Shown piece after piece: positions 47,312 through 58,316 of a stretch of 64,000 nt of DNA. The translations under genes were made by a program, and so were the position numbers. Under the pieces are notes generated by a model. It did not search any database. It was not told where the DNA came from and saw only the letters and a list, made by a program, of their open reading frames with translations. This stretch comes from Lenzites betulinus (taxonomy: Eukaryota; Basidiomycota; Agaricomycetes; Polyporales; Polyporaceae). The stretch's first letter is position 1. Every line of letters starts with the position of its first letter. Where the stretch lies: NCBI GenBank assembly GCA_022264855.1, contig JABYQU010000003.1, positions 744,001-808,000 of the forward strand. The letters are read 5' to 3'.

Positions 47312-49689
47312 ATGTCAACACCCGAGCCACCCGCCTCAACACCAGATGTGCAGGCCCAGGCCCGCGAGGAGCATATAAGAAGACGCACTGAACTCCGTGA
47401 ATCTGGGGATTTAGTTCCTCCTCCCAGTAATGCAGCAGGCCACGGTCGTGGCCGTGGCCGTGGCCGCAGTCGTGGTCGCGGTCGTGGCCGTGGTCACAGT
47501 CGCGGCCGTGGCAGGTCTACAGCCCCAGGGTTGCTAGATCCGGGTCCTTTGGGCATGGAAACGGGAGAAGCGTATTCTGAGGCACAAGTGGAGAGCATAC
47601 AAAGTGAGTCCATGCCGTACATATTGCAGCATAGTGACATAAAGCTGAACAATGCCGTGTACTATTAGTATCTCCAAGCGTGCCAGCCATCCACAGTGAT
47701 CCTTTAAGCTCTCCGCTCACACCCTGTTTGTTCGTTTCTGTGCAGTTGGCTCTCCAAACACTCACTTTGGCCTAACTAATCTAGTGTCGGGCCTTTTCAA
47801 TTTTATGAGCGGAACAGAAGAAGCAGCATTTGCCGTCGACTGGCATACAAGACATGTTGGCAGAGATAGCATTATGGAGCATGGTGTGTGCGTCACTGTA
47901 TATCTAACACTAGGTGTTCTTATCCCTCATCGTATAGACACAAATATATCCGAGTCACTGGACGTTTCGACAAATCTTTCCGATTGGGAGTTTTCGCAAG
48001 GCGTGTTTATAACTTTCCATACAATGCAACAAATATCTCATTACATGGCTAAATAGATCACACGGGCAGCCGGCCGGTATCCCCGGTTCTTCGTAGACGC
48101 CCCAGTACAGAGCACGAAGCAGCGAATACTTCATGGGGACATGGTGAGTTAATATTTGAATGAAACGTGTATGGAATATATTGTAACATGCAAGCTTCAG
48201 AGCCAGAGCGTACCCAACCTACCAGTTTCATCATGCCCAACATGGCGTCTATTCACGCCGCAATAGCCGGACGGCTAGGTCACCGTGGAACCTCCAGACT
48301 ACAGGATAACCATATCCAACTTGTGGATATGTATCAACGGCAGAGCAGAGTGGCTTCTGCTTCCGTCACCGGCACACCTACGGTTTGTACAGCCCTATTA
48401 CTCACTTGGTGCCTGATTAATCTCGATACCCCAGGATACTAGTCATGCCTCCCCCACACCACCGGTGTATGGTTTGACAACCCCAAGCCACGAACAGATG
48501 CTGCCCATCTCATCCCTTGGTGCGCTCCCTGTGAATCTGCCTTCCATCTTAGAAGCAGTGGTGGTAAGCGCGATGCCATCTCTATCGTATCAACACTGGG
48601 CTCATTACACCCTGAACAGCATCGCCGCTTTGTCTTCCTGGGCCTTAGTCTTCACCAGGACATTCACCCCTCCGCTACAAACCTGATTGTCGGACTTACG
48701 GGCAATCAGGTTATAGAGACGCTGCATGATTTGATGTATGCCCTGTTAGCGAGCGGACACAGCGGTGTACGCTCACTTCAGGACATACACATGTCTGGGC
48801 GTGGACACAGTCACCATGTGGCGACGTCTGTACACCCTCTCAACATCCAAGATCCAATGTTCAACACCGCGCAGCATGGTTTTCAGGAACACGGCACGTG
48901 GGACAGTGCACTTAGCTCCAGGGACAGCCCTGCAGTTGCCACTGCCGACATGCATTGTGACGCTGTCCGAGCCCTGTTTCTCATACATGCCCTGCCGAAT
49001 CCCTGTCTACTCTATGTTATATACATCTATGCTGCTCCGTCAGTGCCAGTTCCGGTGCGTATAAGCCGTGCCGCCGTTGTTGACATCACTCACAGACGCT
49101 CACATTGCTCCCTATGTCACATAGGGCACCAGCGGCACCAGTACCCCATTGCTCATGCCCGATGCGCAGAGCTATCTTTTCAGTGCATTTGGCGATGCAC
49201 ACGAGAAGCTGGTCGCTCTCCATAAAGATTACCCCGACCCCTCGGCATACAAATCCGTGCGCCAAGTAACGGCTATTATCAGTATCGCCCACACCCTTGG
49301 TCTCTCCAAGTCATGCCGCACGGTAGCTCCTGAGGATGCAGGCGTGACAATCACTTGGGACGATGTGATTTCTGTGGCCCCTGGCTTGCCTGTGGCATCT
49401 TTCAAAAATATACGCACCAGCGTCGAGAAGGTGTGTCATCAGATAATAGAGATCTGATTATTCTTGGCTGACAGACTGGTATTAGATCAAACGTTTTGGC
49501 CAGTGGATCGCCATGCATAACATCGACGATCTCTTTGCTCGCTATGGATCCCAGGACCTGTTCAGTCAGATTCCTCATATCCTCGATCTCAATTCCGCCA
49601 TCCATGCAGTCCCCTTGAGCCGGGTTGTCGCTAATATGGCGACGTTTGTACACATGTACGGGGTAACGTTACCAGCTATTAGATGGTAG
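47312..49689 (+). CDS. Arg-Gly-rich protein, repeat-associated basidiomycete family of unknown function
   Basis: The first exon (47312 to about 47604) encodes a charged start and an RGRGRGR-type stretch (47440-47520). Further exons give 'IGSPNTHFGLTNLVSGLFNF', 'HKYIRVTGRFDKSFRLGVF', 'FIMPNMASIHAAIAGRLGHRG', 'EQMLPISSLGALPVNLPSIL', 'NLIVGLTGNQVIETLHDLM', 'SYLFSAFGDAHEKLVALHKDY' and 'VTITWDDVISVAPGLP'. The last runs from 'IKRFGQWIAMHNIDDLFARY' to the stop at 49689. An apparent in-frame TAA at 48050 is avoided by a plausible 54-nt intron, 48003-48056. I recognise the family as one that accompanies integrase-core genes in mushroom genomes, as here (691 bp downstream, same strand), but its role is unknown. 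RG-rich tracts usually bind nucleic acid. Confidence 0.6.
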
Positions 49690-50578
49690 CTCCTCATCCG
49701 GCATATATTTGTGCGAATCTCAGTTCAAGGATGCAATGCCGGATGCGTCGGGCTTGTTGATGACGAGCAGGAAGTACGGCAGGCTTACAATAATGCGTGG
49801 TGTCAGGGGCACCGTGTACGCACACACATCATCTCTACAAAGCGGCGCAGGTACTCAGAGGTGCGCGGGCGCAGCGCAGAGGGTACTCCATGGGGGCGGC
49901 ATGGCAGCGGCACGCCGGCAGGCGCACAGTCAACCAGGTGCTGGCAGCGCATGGCCTCGCATGCCAGGACGGGATGGCACCCTCACGCACCGGCTTGAGG
50001 GCCCGTCGGAGATGCTGGGGGCACCGTCGGCGGAGAGGATCGTGCTGATGGTGCCGGCCAGCCTGGGCCTGTGCACTGCGCGGAGATGTCTTTCTCCTCC
50101 TCCGGGGGAGCAGGATGACAATGTTTGCCAGCTGGCGGAGGATCTCACCCGCACAGGAGACAAGCCGCGGCATGGACTAGGCTATAGGCACGGTGTCTCT
50201 GTGTCTGGCTGAGGTGAGCGAGTGCACGAGGCGCATATAGGTACGGCGTGAAACAGATAGACGAGGAATCAAGTAAGTACCATGCAAGCGGATACGGCGG
50301 AACGGGGTGCGGAATTATAACCTACAGAGATTGTTTGCTAACCTATGCCAACAGATGTGAGACGCTGAGGCAGGGCGCGAGGTGGGCACGCACTCGCGCC
50401 AGGCACCGCACGGAGGGTGCCGCGGGCGGGTTGAATGCTCACATAGGGCCTGTTGGGGCTGTCTGTCTCACAGAATATGTTGATGGGGGCAACGCAGGCC
50501 GCCTTACATGTGACTGGTAGCCAAGAATCATGGGATGGGATTCGTTCACAAAATGTACATGGATGATATGTACGCATA
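49690..50578. other. Region without a supported gene
   Basis: This space lies between the Arg-Gly-rich gene and the stop codon of TET/JBP copy 2. GC-rich frames on both strands at 49.8-50.2 kb have no recognisable domain. The second half contains dispersed repeat copy B. Confidence 0.45.
50210..50445 (+). repeat. Dispersed repeat, copy B
   Basis: A diverged counterpart of 42596-42840, with the longest shared block around 50371-50430 ('cagggcgcgaggtgggcacg' onward). It ends about 135 bp beyond the stop codon of TET/JBP copy 2, so it may be the end region of the element carrying that gene. Confidence 0.65.
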
Positions 50579-52688
50579 TTAGTTGCTGCCGCTGCCCTTG
50601 ATGTCCTGCAAGAGGCTGGCAGGCGTGGAGAAGCGAGCCATGCACTGCCCGGCCCTCTTTGAAAGGGACGCCTGATATGCAGCATACCCAGCTGGGTCAT
50701 TCTTCTTGAGAGAGGCCACAGTCTGCCCCCCACAAGCCACCCATCGCATCAGACCGCCTGCGCAGTACTGCGTAAACGACATGCGGTGCTCATGACCAGC
50801 GACAGCAAGGTTGCCATGGCGCAGAAGTGCCGAGGGAAACAAGATCGAGGACCCTGGCGGGAACCGGATGACAAGGCGTAGGTCGTAGAGAATAAGGTGC
50901 CCCCCTTTGTCTGGGTTGAATGTGCCCAGGGCTGTGATATGAATCCAATTGCATGGATCGTTGAGCGAATCAGTATGCTCGAAGCACACGGAGTTGGGTC
51001 CAAAATTGAAGCTGGCCGCGGGGTACATGCTGGTGTTGAACGGCCGCCGGAGGTCCGGGGTTGTCGCGGAGGAGCTTGCCCAGTTCGGCATTCATGTGGC
51101 GATATATTTTTGGGGCATACGTGGCAAGGATGTCTGCGAGCATTCCGTTGTTAGGGCTGGCACATGGCATAGGGAGCGGCCGCCTACGATTTCCAAAGCC
51201 AGCAATGCGCCGCATGGCGGGGTCGGCACACAGGTCAGATAGCGCTGATGCGTTGCCCGCAGAGTTCTTGAGCCCACGGGGGGCCTGGGTGCATGAATTA
51301 GTATGTTAAAGATGCAGATGCATGCATTGCTTACACGCTGCCCACCGCCAAAGGATACGCCGCGGGCCAGCGTTGGATAGCTGCCCCGGCGATGCGCCAC
51401 GTCAGGGCGACGAAAGCGGCAACGGCGACGAGCGCGGTGCATCGCAATGTTTGCCTCACGAACGACGCCATCCCAGGCGGGGTCCTCGGGACGCCCGGCG
51501 AGGACGCCGACAATGCGGTCGGCACCGTCCAAAATCGCCTGGGTGGTGCTAGCAAGCACAGTATGAGCAATATGGCAGCATATGAATGGCTGAGGGGACT
51601 CACACACCGTCCCAATCATAGACGGTAAAGCCCTGTGCGCGCAGCTCATCAAGCCGGCTGAGCCTGCGGCTCCCCACCCGGTGACGCACAGCAACAAAGC
51701 ACCCCTTGGCCATCCTTTTGAGCTGAACGGGCTCAGGCGTGGGCAGCACAGAGGCCTTTGCCGCATATCGCATGGCGGAGGATCGAACCTTCCTGATTGA
51801 GGGGTCCTCACGCTCGGCAGCACGACGGGCGGCACGACGCTTACGCTTGCCACGCTGCGACCTGTTACCCGCCCCTTGGGCCTGTGCAGGCGCCCCATGG
51901 CCATCACCGCCGGCACCCGCCCCCTCAGCATTGCCGCCGGGGGCCGGGGCATCGTCCAGGAAGGTGACGATAAGCTGGGGGGATCCCGGCGGCGAGGACG
52001 GTGTCTGCGCACGCGAGGCAGGGGGGGAGGGCGATGGCGAGGGGGATGGCGGCGGGCTGGGGGGCTCCAGGTGATCCTCCACTGGGTATTCCTGGGGTTC
52101 CCCGCTCAGCGCACGCAGCATGAACGCGGCGGCGTCCACATCGTGGCGCAGCGGGGAGGCGGGGCGGGGCAGCAGTGGGGCAGGCGGCCATCTGGCAACG
52201 GCAGCATTAGCAAGGGCCAGGCAGCAGGGGGGGTGGCAGCCCAGGGTGTTAGGGGGGGAAGAATGGGCCCCTGCGCCTACGCCATCGTAGAGCCGTGGTG
52301 CAGCCCATCGCGGGCAGGCGCAGGGATGCGGGCCTCAGCGGCGGTGGAGCGTGCACCATGCGCCCACGCCATCGTAGAGCCGTGGTGCAGCCCATCGCGG
52401 GCAGGCGCATGTGCGGCACAACAACCAGCCGTGGCAGCCCAGGCAGGGGGAGGTGGTGGGGGCGGAAGAGGCGGGCAGGCGCGACGAGCATCCCTCATGG
52501 GTGCTCCACCATGACGCATGCCGCACCATGCTGGAGCATTCATGCGGCCGTCGCAATAAAAAAGGGGGGGCTTACCGCAGATTGGCTGCTGGCGCTGCAT
52601 GGGAGGCCACGGTGGGACGAGGGGTATGGATGACGGGGCCTGGGGGGGTGGCGCCGGCAGCCGATGCGGTGGCCCGCTTGGGAGCCAT
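50579..52688 (-). CDS. TET/JBP-family dioxygenase, copy 2 (one frameshift)
   Basis: Exons are 52688-52576, 52191-51604, 51548-51335, 51284-51188 and 51133-50579. All junctions agree, including an intron at the same place as in copy 1 (after 'RIAGFGN'). The total is 1567 nt, one base more than a whole number of codons. The extra base sits in the GGGG run at 51057-51060 (CCCC on the coding strand), between 'LGKLLRDNP' and 'DLRRPFNTSMYPAASFNFGP'. Without it the protein would be 521 aa. The core has 'RRGSYPTLARGVSFGGGQ', iron ligands in 'VCFEHTDS' (HxD) and 'LLRHGN', and 'HRMSFTQYCAGGLMRWV'. The N-terminus is Pro/Ala-rich with basic 'KRKRRAARRAA'. The enzyme class oxidises 5-methylcytosine. It is either a recent pseudogene or a sequencing error. 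No transposase is directly adjacent. Confidence 0.85.
52279..52409. repeat. 44-bp block duplicated at 87-bp spacing inside an intron
   Basis: Positions 52279-52322 and 52366-52409 are identical ('acgccatcgtagagccgtgg' onward). They lie in the 384-nt first intron of TET/JBP copy 2, which is long compared with the 50-60-nt introns in the rest of the gene. Confidence 0.9.
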
Positions 52689-53569
52689 GTAGAGCAGGGT
52701 AGTGTGGCACAACAGCGGGGTGGGGGGATGGAACGCGCAGGGGCGGGGGGGACACGGGGGCGGCGCGGACAACGGGCGCGCAGCCTTATACCGACGCACA
52801 GGCGCCTGCGCGCGTTGTTGACAGGCCGCATCGGTCACATGACCGTACGCCCATGGGCGCTCACTCATGGGCCAGCGCTAATGCACCCTCATGGCACTCG
52901 CCATTACCGCTCATCACCCAATCCCTCACCCATGCTGCCGCCGACACCCCTTCAATATCTATCCCGGCCATATAACCCGCCTGTGCTCATCTTCGCCTCT
53001 TCGCAAGCAAGCGCCACCCCATTAGCAGACGAGTGGAATGGATATCCACAGGCGCTTGCCTGCAGACCGCGACGCTTGCTGCAGGCTTCGGCGAACCGTA
53101 TCCCTGAAAAAGCGCGGCTGACCCGTAGCCAGGGTATGTGGTATGTATACGACAGCACCGTTGACCATGCTGATGTCGCTCCACCCGTGTCAGTTGTTGT
53201 GGACGACGTTGCCAATGTCTAGTCTGCGCCACGCAACAATTGCCTCCGCAATCCTTCGACGCGGTAGCAAGTCTTGTATTCCCTGCAGCCGTTTCTTGCT
53301 CCCCGGCACCCATCCCTGCAGCGGCCTCTGCTCTTTTCACACCCTTTTCTCAGCACCGATGCCAACCTTCCGCAATGCTAGGTGATCCCGTCGCCCCTCA
53401 AGGCAGCGTCCTTGTCGCCTCTCAAGGCAGCGTCCCCGTGATCTAGGTATGTCATTGGCCTCGCTTCATTTTTCCCCCGATGTGAACCACTGTCCATCGC
53501 CCAACCCCTACTAACGCACCCCGGCCCGGTATAGGCAGCGACCGGTACGATCGCTTTGACCTCGAGCTG
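52689..53569. other. Divergent intergenic region
   Basis: Upstream region of TET/JBP copy 2 (minus) and of the HMG-box gene (plus). A short ATG-led frame at 53375-53446 ends at TAG exactly where a donor (GTATGT) begins, so it may be a leader exon or an upstream open frame of the HMG-box gene. No further gene is seen. Confidence 0.5.
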
Positions 53570-54814
53570 ATGTGCCCTTCTTCTCCCGCCGCTTCCTCCG
53601 ACATCGAACCCCCTCCTCCGGATGAATCCGGCGAGCCTGAGATCGACCCCGACTCTCCACCATCCTCTCCTGCGCATTACGACGCTCCCGCTGGCCAGCG
53701 CTCTTCGCACCCCCGTAAGAAGAAGCCGGGCCACATTCCCCGCCCTCCGAATGCCTTCATGATCCTCCGCTCCCATCTATGGAACAAGGAGAGGATCAAG
53801 AGCTCTGTCGAACGCGACCACCGACAGATCAGCCGCATCGCAGGCAACCTATGGAACAGCCTTTCCGACGCCGAGCGCGCTCCCTACCACGATCTTGCGG
53901 AAGACGCGAAGAAGGAGCACGCGAAGAAGTACACGCAGTACAAATACTCGCCGATCTACCGCAGGGACAAGCCTGTCAAGCGCAAGCCGAAGCAGGACTA
54001 CACCGAGAAGGTGCTCCGCTGCCACGAGGTCGCCCAGCTGATCCAACGCGGCTTCGAAGGCGACGACCTCAAGAACGAGCTCGACCGCCGCGCAGCTAAG
54101 GTTGAGGATCGTCCCTCGGGCTCCTCCGAGTATGTCCCTGCTACCCGGCACAGGCTCCCCCGCTCCCCCGCGAAGAGGTCCTCGTCCAAAGCGCGTCCTC
54201 GTCGCGAGCGACGCGGACGGGTCAAGGACGACGAGGTGTACCTTCCCGCAGAGCGCCACCACCCGGTTGTCCAAAGCCCCGTGGTGAAGCAGGAGGCCTT
54301 CGCCTCCCGGACTGCAGCGGACCCGCCGTATGCCCTGCAGACAGGCCCGACGCGTACGTTACGCACGCAGACCCCAGCCAAGGCTCTGCGCAGGCGTCAT
54401 GATCGGCGCGAACGTAGGGCTCGCGCCCGCGCCGCTCCCCGCCGAGCCGTACGCGCTGCCCGTGTCCCACTGCTCTGTCCCCCCGCCCGCTCCTCCGCCC
54501 GTGCTTGTACCTGCATTATTTCCTCCGTGATTTCCAGACCCCGAGCCGGAGCCGGAGCCGGAGCCGGACCCGTCCGCAGACGACCCGACGTGGTACTCCG
54601 CGAGACTGAGCGCAGGGGACGCGCCCCCCGGGCTCGCGCCGTACTCGTCGTGCGCGCCCGGGCGCGGGCTCAGGCTGCCGTACGAGGCGCGCGCGCGGCC
54701 CGGGCGCGAGCCGAGGCTGGAGGAGGAGGTGCTGCTGGATGATCGTAATGTCGCGCCGAATTGCATCTTGGAGCGGTGTACCGAACTCCTGGAACAGGAT
54801 GAGTTCTCTTGGTA
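53570..54814 (+). CDS. HMG-box transcription factor (MATA-HMG type), 3' part uncertain
   Basis: An acidic, Pro-rich N-terminus is followed by an HMG box at about residues 55-125: 'HIPRPPNAFMILRSHLWNKE', 'RQISRIAGNLWNSLSDAER', 'YHDLAEDAKKEHAKKY' and 'YKYSPIYRR'. This is the MATA-HMG class found in basidiomycete regulators of mating and development. It binds DNA in the minor groove. After 'ALQTGPT' the frame becomes artificial Arg-rich text unless a 40-nt intron (GTACGT..GCAG, about 54356-54395) is removed. That gives 'MIGANVGLAPAPLPAEPYAL'. A later stretch 'PEPEPDPSADDPTWYSARL' up to a stop at 54814 fits as the C-terminus but needs a further frame change near 54530. The start is the first ATG of the exon; an upstream exon is possible. 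Confidence 0.75.
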
Positions 54815-56798
54815 GACAGAAACGTGCTGCACATGTGTGATGACTGAACGCTTGACTCGGAATGCGACTGTTGTCTGCATATTCCTCGCTGCGCAGGTTA
54901 ACAAAATCGAGCCCAATACCCAGGATAGCCGTGCGCGCGGTCTCGAGATGCTTTGACTGATTCAAATCAACCGCTAATACAGCTCGCGCTGGAGCCGAAT
55001 CCCGACCCATGGCGGCTCAGGTCTCGATAGGTAACATTCTCCCGCCGTCCCTCAAGCTCACGTCAGCTCTTCCAAAAACCCCGCCAAGGTCGAAGAAAGA
55101 CGCACAGATCTCGCCGCACACGTCGGCGTCGGCGTCGGCGGAGCGGGTGTGATTCTGGTCGCGCTGGGTGCCGGGCCTGCTGATGTCGTACACACTGTTC
55201 CTAGGCGGTGAAACATAAACCGAAAGAAAGCGCAGTCATAAGCCAGAGCGACGCCCTAGGGGCAGCGGGACCGACCGTCGTGGGCGTGCACAGCGGCGGG
55301 CCGTAGTATTTGCTCCAACCTCGATGCTTGTGGTGGAGACGGTGCACTTTCGGCCTCTATGCACGATACGCTACCTGGGAGGAGGAATAGTTGGGTCAGC
55401 GTGCGCATACAACCAGCGCAGACAAAAGGTGGGGAAGGGGGCGGGGCGGGGTGCGTAAGTGCGCGACTAACGCGTGAGGAGGCGTGGCCGTCCGCGGCGA
55501 CGGCGCAGATGGAGATGAGCGTGCTGAAGGTCTTCATGCTGTCCTGCTTCAAGTTCAAATGGAAATTCAAAGTCGGCTGCATGCTAGTTCCCGAGTGCGA
55601 GTGCATCTTCTCGATGCACAACCGCGTCCACACGTCATGCGCACCCGCCCGCACGCCGGAAGATACGCACAGGACGTCAAGGCCTGACGCCCCCTCGTCG
55701 TCGCGCACTCAGATTTCTCGATTTCTCTGGAACCTTGTGAGCACGTAATTACTTACCGAATAGCCTGGACGCGCAGTAGGTGTTCCCGATGTTGTAAAGG
55801 TGAGCTGCTCCCAAGAAGCCGCCATCGAGGCTCGCACAACCTCTGCTGTGCACAAAATCCGGGTAGGGCTAACCACAAACAGAGATGATCACAGGTGCTC
55901 ACAGGTGCTCACATATCCGGGAAGCCGCGTACCGTGCATGAGCTGGAGACATATGAACGTTCATGATAGTTCAGGAACCTGCGGCAAAGGGAAAGGCGCG
56001 CATGATCACGTCCGATCACATATGCGCACGCGTGATTTGCCATGATCCCCAATGATCCCCTGTGCTCCTGCCGGAATACTAGTGAGCATTCACACAACCC
56101 CGGTCTGCGATTATTGTCCGATAACGACCTTCATAATCGCGGGCCACGATAGCCATTTGCGGCGTACGACACAGCCACCAATCATTCAATATTGGGCGCT
56201 TTTTCATTGGCATCTTACAACCCTGTCGTCAGATACCCGCTCACCACGCGCCTACTGCTCCCACTTCATTGCATCCTGCACCACTGCGATCTCACACGCA
56301 TTTCAAAAAGGGAGCATACTGAACTGTCTTTGACATGCTCCATACGATACACCTCACAAAAAAAGCTCGACTCACTGCCTTTCGCCCGCAACACCGCAAG
56401 CTGCAGTACGAGAGAGGCGTTTGCAGAAAGATAAATTCTCTTTCTAGGACCTAGAATGATGCTGACGTACAGCATCGACCACTGGCTACGTACATGGCAT
56501 CATTCAATATATACGTCAGGGGTTTCAATATTCCGCACGACGTACATCTCAATTCAGTTTCCGCTGTCGCTCGTGGGGGTCATCTTTGCACTTCTCAATG
56601 TCACAATGCGCGCCATCTCCCTGACATGCTCGCCTGTGATAAGAAACACAGCTTCGCTCCAGTAGATCTGCATGCAACGTACGCTGGCGCTGCACTTAGC
56701 ATTTGCAAGACACATTCAGGTGCGTCTATAGCTGCAGTGCAGATCAATATGCATGTATTACTGTGGAGATCCGTCTGAACTACTTTTAACAGGATGCG
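54815..56798. other. Region without a firmly supported gene
   Basis: A minus-strand stretch at 55181-55021 ('RPGTQRDQNHTRSADADADV', 'GEICASFFDLGGVFGRADV') and another around 55590-55500 read like coding sequence. They might be exons of one small minus-strand gene between about 55760 and 55021, but I could not find a consistent start or splicing. The rest (55.8-56.8 kb) shows nothing. Confidence 0.4.
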
Positions 56799-58114
56799 TT
56801 ATAGCAGCATCACTGCCCCAGCAACCATAGCCCCAAACACGCTCACTGCGCCAGTCAACAGTGACCTCGAGACCGAAAGGCCCACCGCAGAGTTCCTGGA
56901 TCGCCGGTTCTCGTCAGCTATCAACGTAACGCATATGTTACACAACGGAACTTACGATCCCGGAATCGCAGTCGCCGAAAGCCCATCGAAAGTCGTCGTG
57001 AATGCTTTGCCCCCGCTCGTCGCTGCGAGCGTAATCGCAGGCCCGCTAATGGATGACAGCGCTACAAACGGGGTACCGGCGACCTCTATAGTATCGATGC
57101 GGGCTCATGAGTGTCAAGTACCTTAGGAGTATAGACTGCCGTGCATGTAGCACTCACCGGTGATATATGCTGTGAGTTCAGCTGTCTTGGAGGCTTGATT
57201 GATTTCCCTAGTCGCTTCGTCAAGTCCCGCGCTCGCTAATGAAGTTTCGTCAGTCGCCACGATCATACGCCAGTCTAACCGTGTGGAGACGCACCTAGCT
57301 CTGACAACACAGTCGAGACTACGAAAGATTTCATCACCATATCGTGAGTATCATTCAATACCTCACGATCTCTGAGAAACTCACGTTCAGCTCCTCCAGT
57401 GGGCAAGGAGGTAGGGACCGTGAAGGCAACGTTGGCCCGGTCACTACCTGTCCCGGTTGGCGCTTGGTAGGACGTTGCTGTTGCCACCAGCCGTGGCCTT
57501 TGGGACGTCGTAGGTACGAACATGATCTGGCCCGGGGGACCTCCGATGGCCGAAATCTCGACGGCAGGGCGAGAGGAGATGGCTGCCACGATGTCACGCT
57601 TCCATGAGAAAACCGGAGTGCGCGAAAGCCGGAAGGATGTGCTCACTCGTGGCAAACACGGTATAAGCGGTTCCGCTAGGGTCTACTGCGCTGATCTCAC
57701 TCTGCATAGCCCTGAGAAGAGAGCTTTCTGCAAAGGCCAATGGGAAGCTACTGGTAAGTCGCTATCCCGCATGTCGCAATGTCAGCGAATGCTGACCTGC
57801 GCTCGCAAATGGGGCTATTACATGTCATGTTAGCAGATTTCGAAAGGTCTTCGGGTGACGCGGACGCACGTGGAGCAGACGTGGAACTTGCAATCAAACT
57901 GGAAGTCACACTCGAGACATTGAAGGCCCCAGTACTAGTCGAGCCTGTCCAACATGATTTGATGAGTACGCAATGGTTACTGACTACAAAGTGTTGACTT
58001 ACTGGTGCCATTGGTCGTGCCGACCGACGTGCCATTCGCGGGCTTCAAGAGAGTCGGAAGTGCGTTTACAGAGAAGACGGAAAGCAGTACTGCAACAAAG
58101 ATCGTAGCGTGCAT
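56799..58114 (-). CDS. Secreted GPI-anchored protein with a duplicated core
   Basis: Starts at 58114 with the signal peptide MHATIFVAVLLSVFSVNA, followed by Ser/Thr-rich text with an N-glycosylation site (NGTS). A first core reads 'AMQSEISAVDPSGTAYTVFAT' then 'SRPAVEISAIGG' (about 57720-57520). A second reads 'LDEATREINQASKTAELTAYIT' then 'GTPFVALSSISGP' (about 57220-57040). The C-terminal tail ('SRSLLTGAVSVFGAMVAGAV') is a likely GPI signal, with the stop at 56799. Introns of about 50 nt separate the pieces; a few junctions, including a presumed microexon before the first core, are not resolved. It is related to the genes at 10813-12160 and 59309-60175. The function is unknown; cell-surface placement is inferred. 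Confidence 0.68.
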
Positions 58115-58308
58115 GTCGGTGAGCCCAAAGAACAAAAGCTAAAGAAGGTAGTAAGACTAGCGAAACTATACGTCGCCTCAGAAAGAACGATATTAAACAG
58201 CTGAAGGAAGGAACGGGGGACTTTCAAAGTCCAAACGAATGTGAAGGGGGCCTGGGCTACCGGGTGAATCAATCCACGAAGGAACAACCTGTACCGCAGA
58301 GCCGTCCA

Positions 58309-58316
58309 GATATATA
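58309..58316 (-). promoter_or_regulatory. TATA-like element of the gene starting at 58114
   Basis: 'TATATA' on the minus strand, about 195-200 nt before the ATG, matching the distance of the TATA boxes in the two related genes. Confidence 0.4.

Noticed and set aside
48050..48052. In-frame TAA in the Arg-Gly-rich gene, first taken as a pseudogene stop
   Set aside because: A 54-nt intron at 48003-48056 (GTGTTT..AAATAG) removes it and keeps the frame on both sides, so a premature stop is not required.
54359..54916. Minus-strand Gly/Ser-rich frame (185 aa) opposite the HMG-box gene tail
   Set aside because: It lies antisense to the Pro/Glu-rich tail of the HMG-box protein and has no partner exons. 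Low-complexity DNA opens several frames here.
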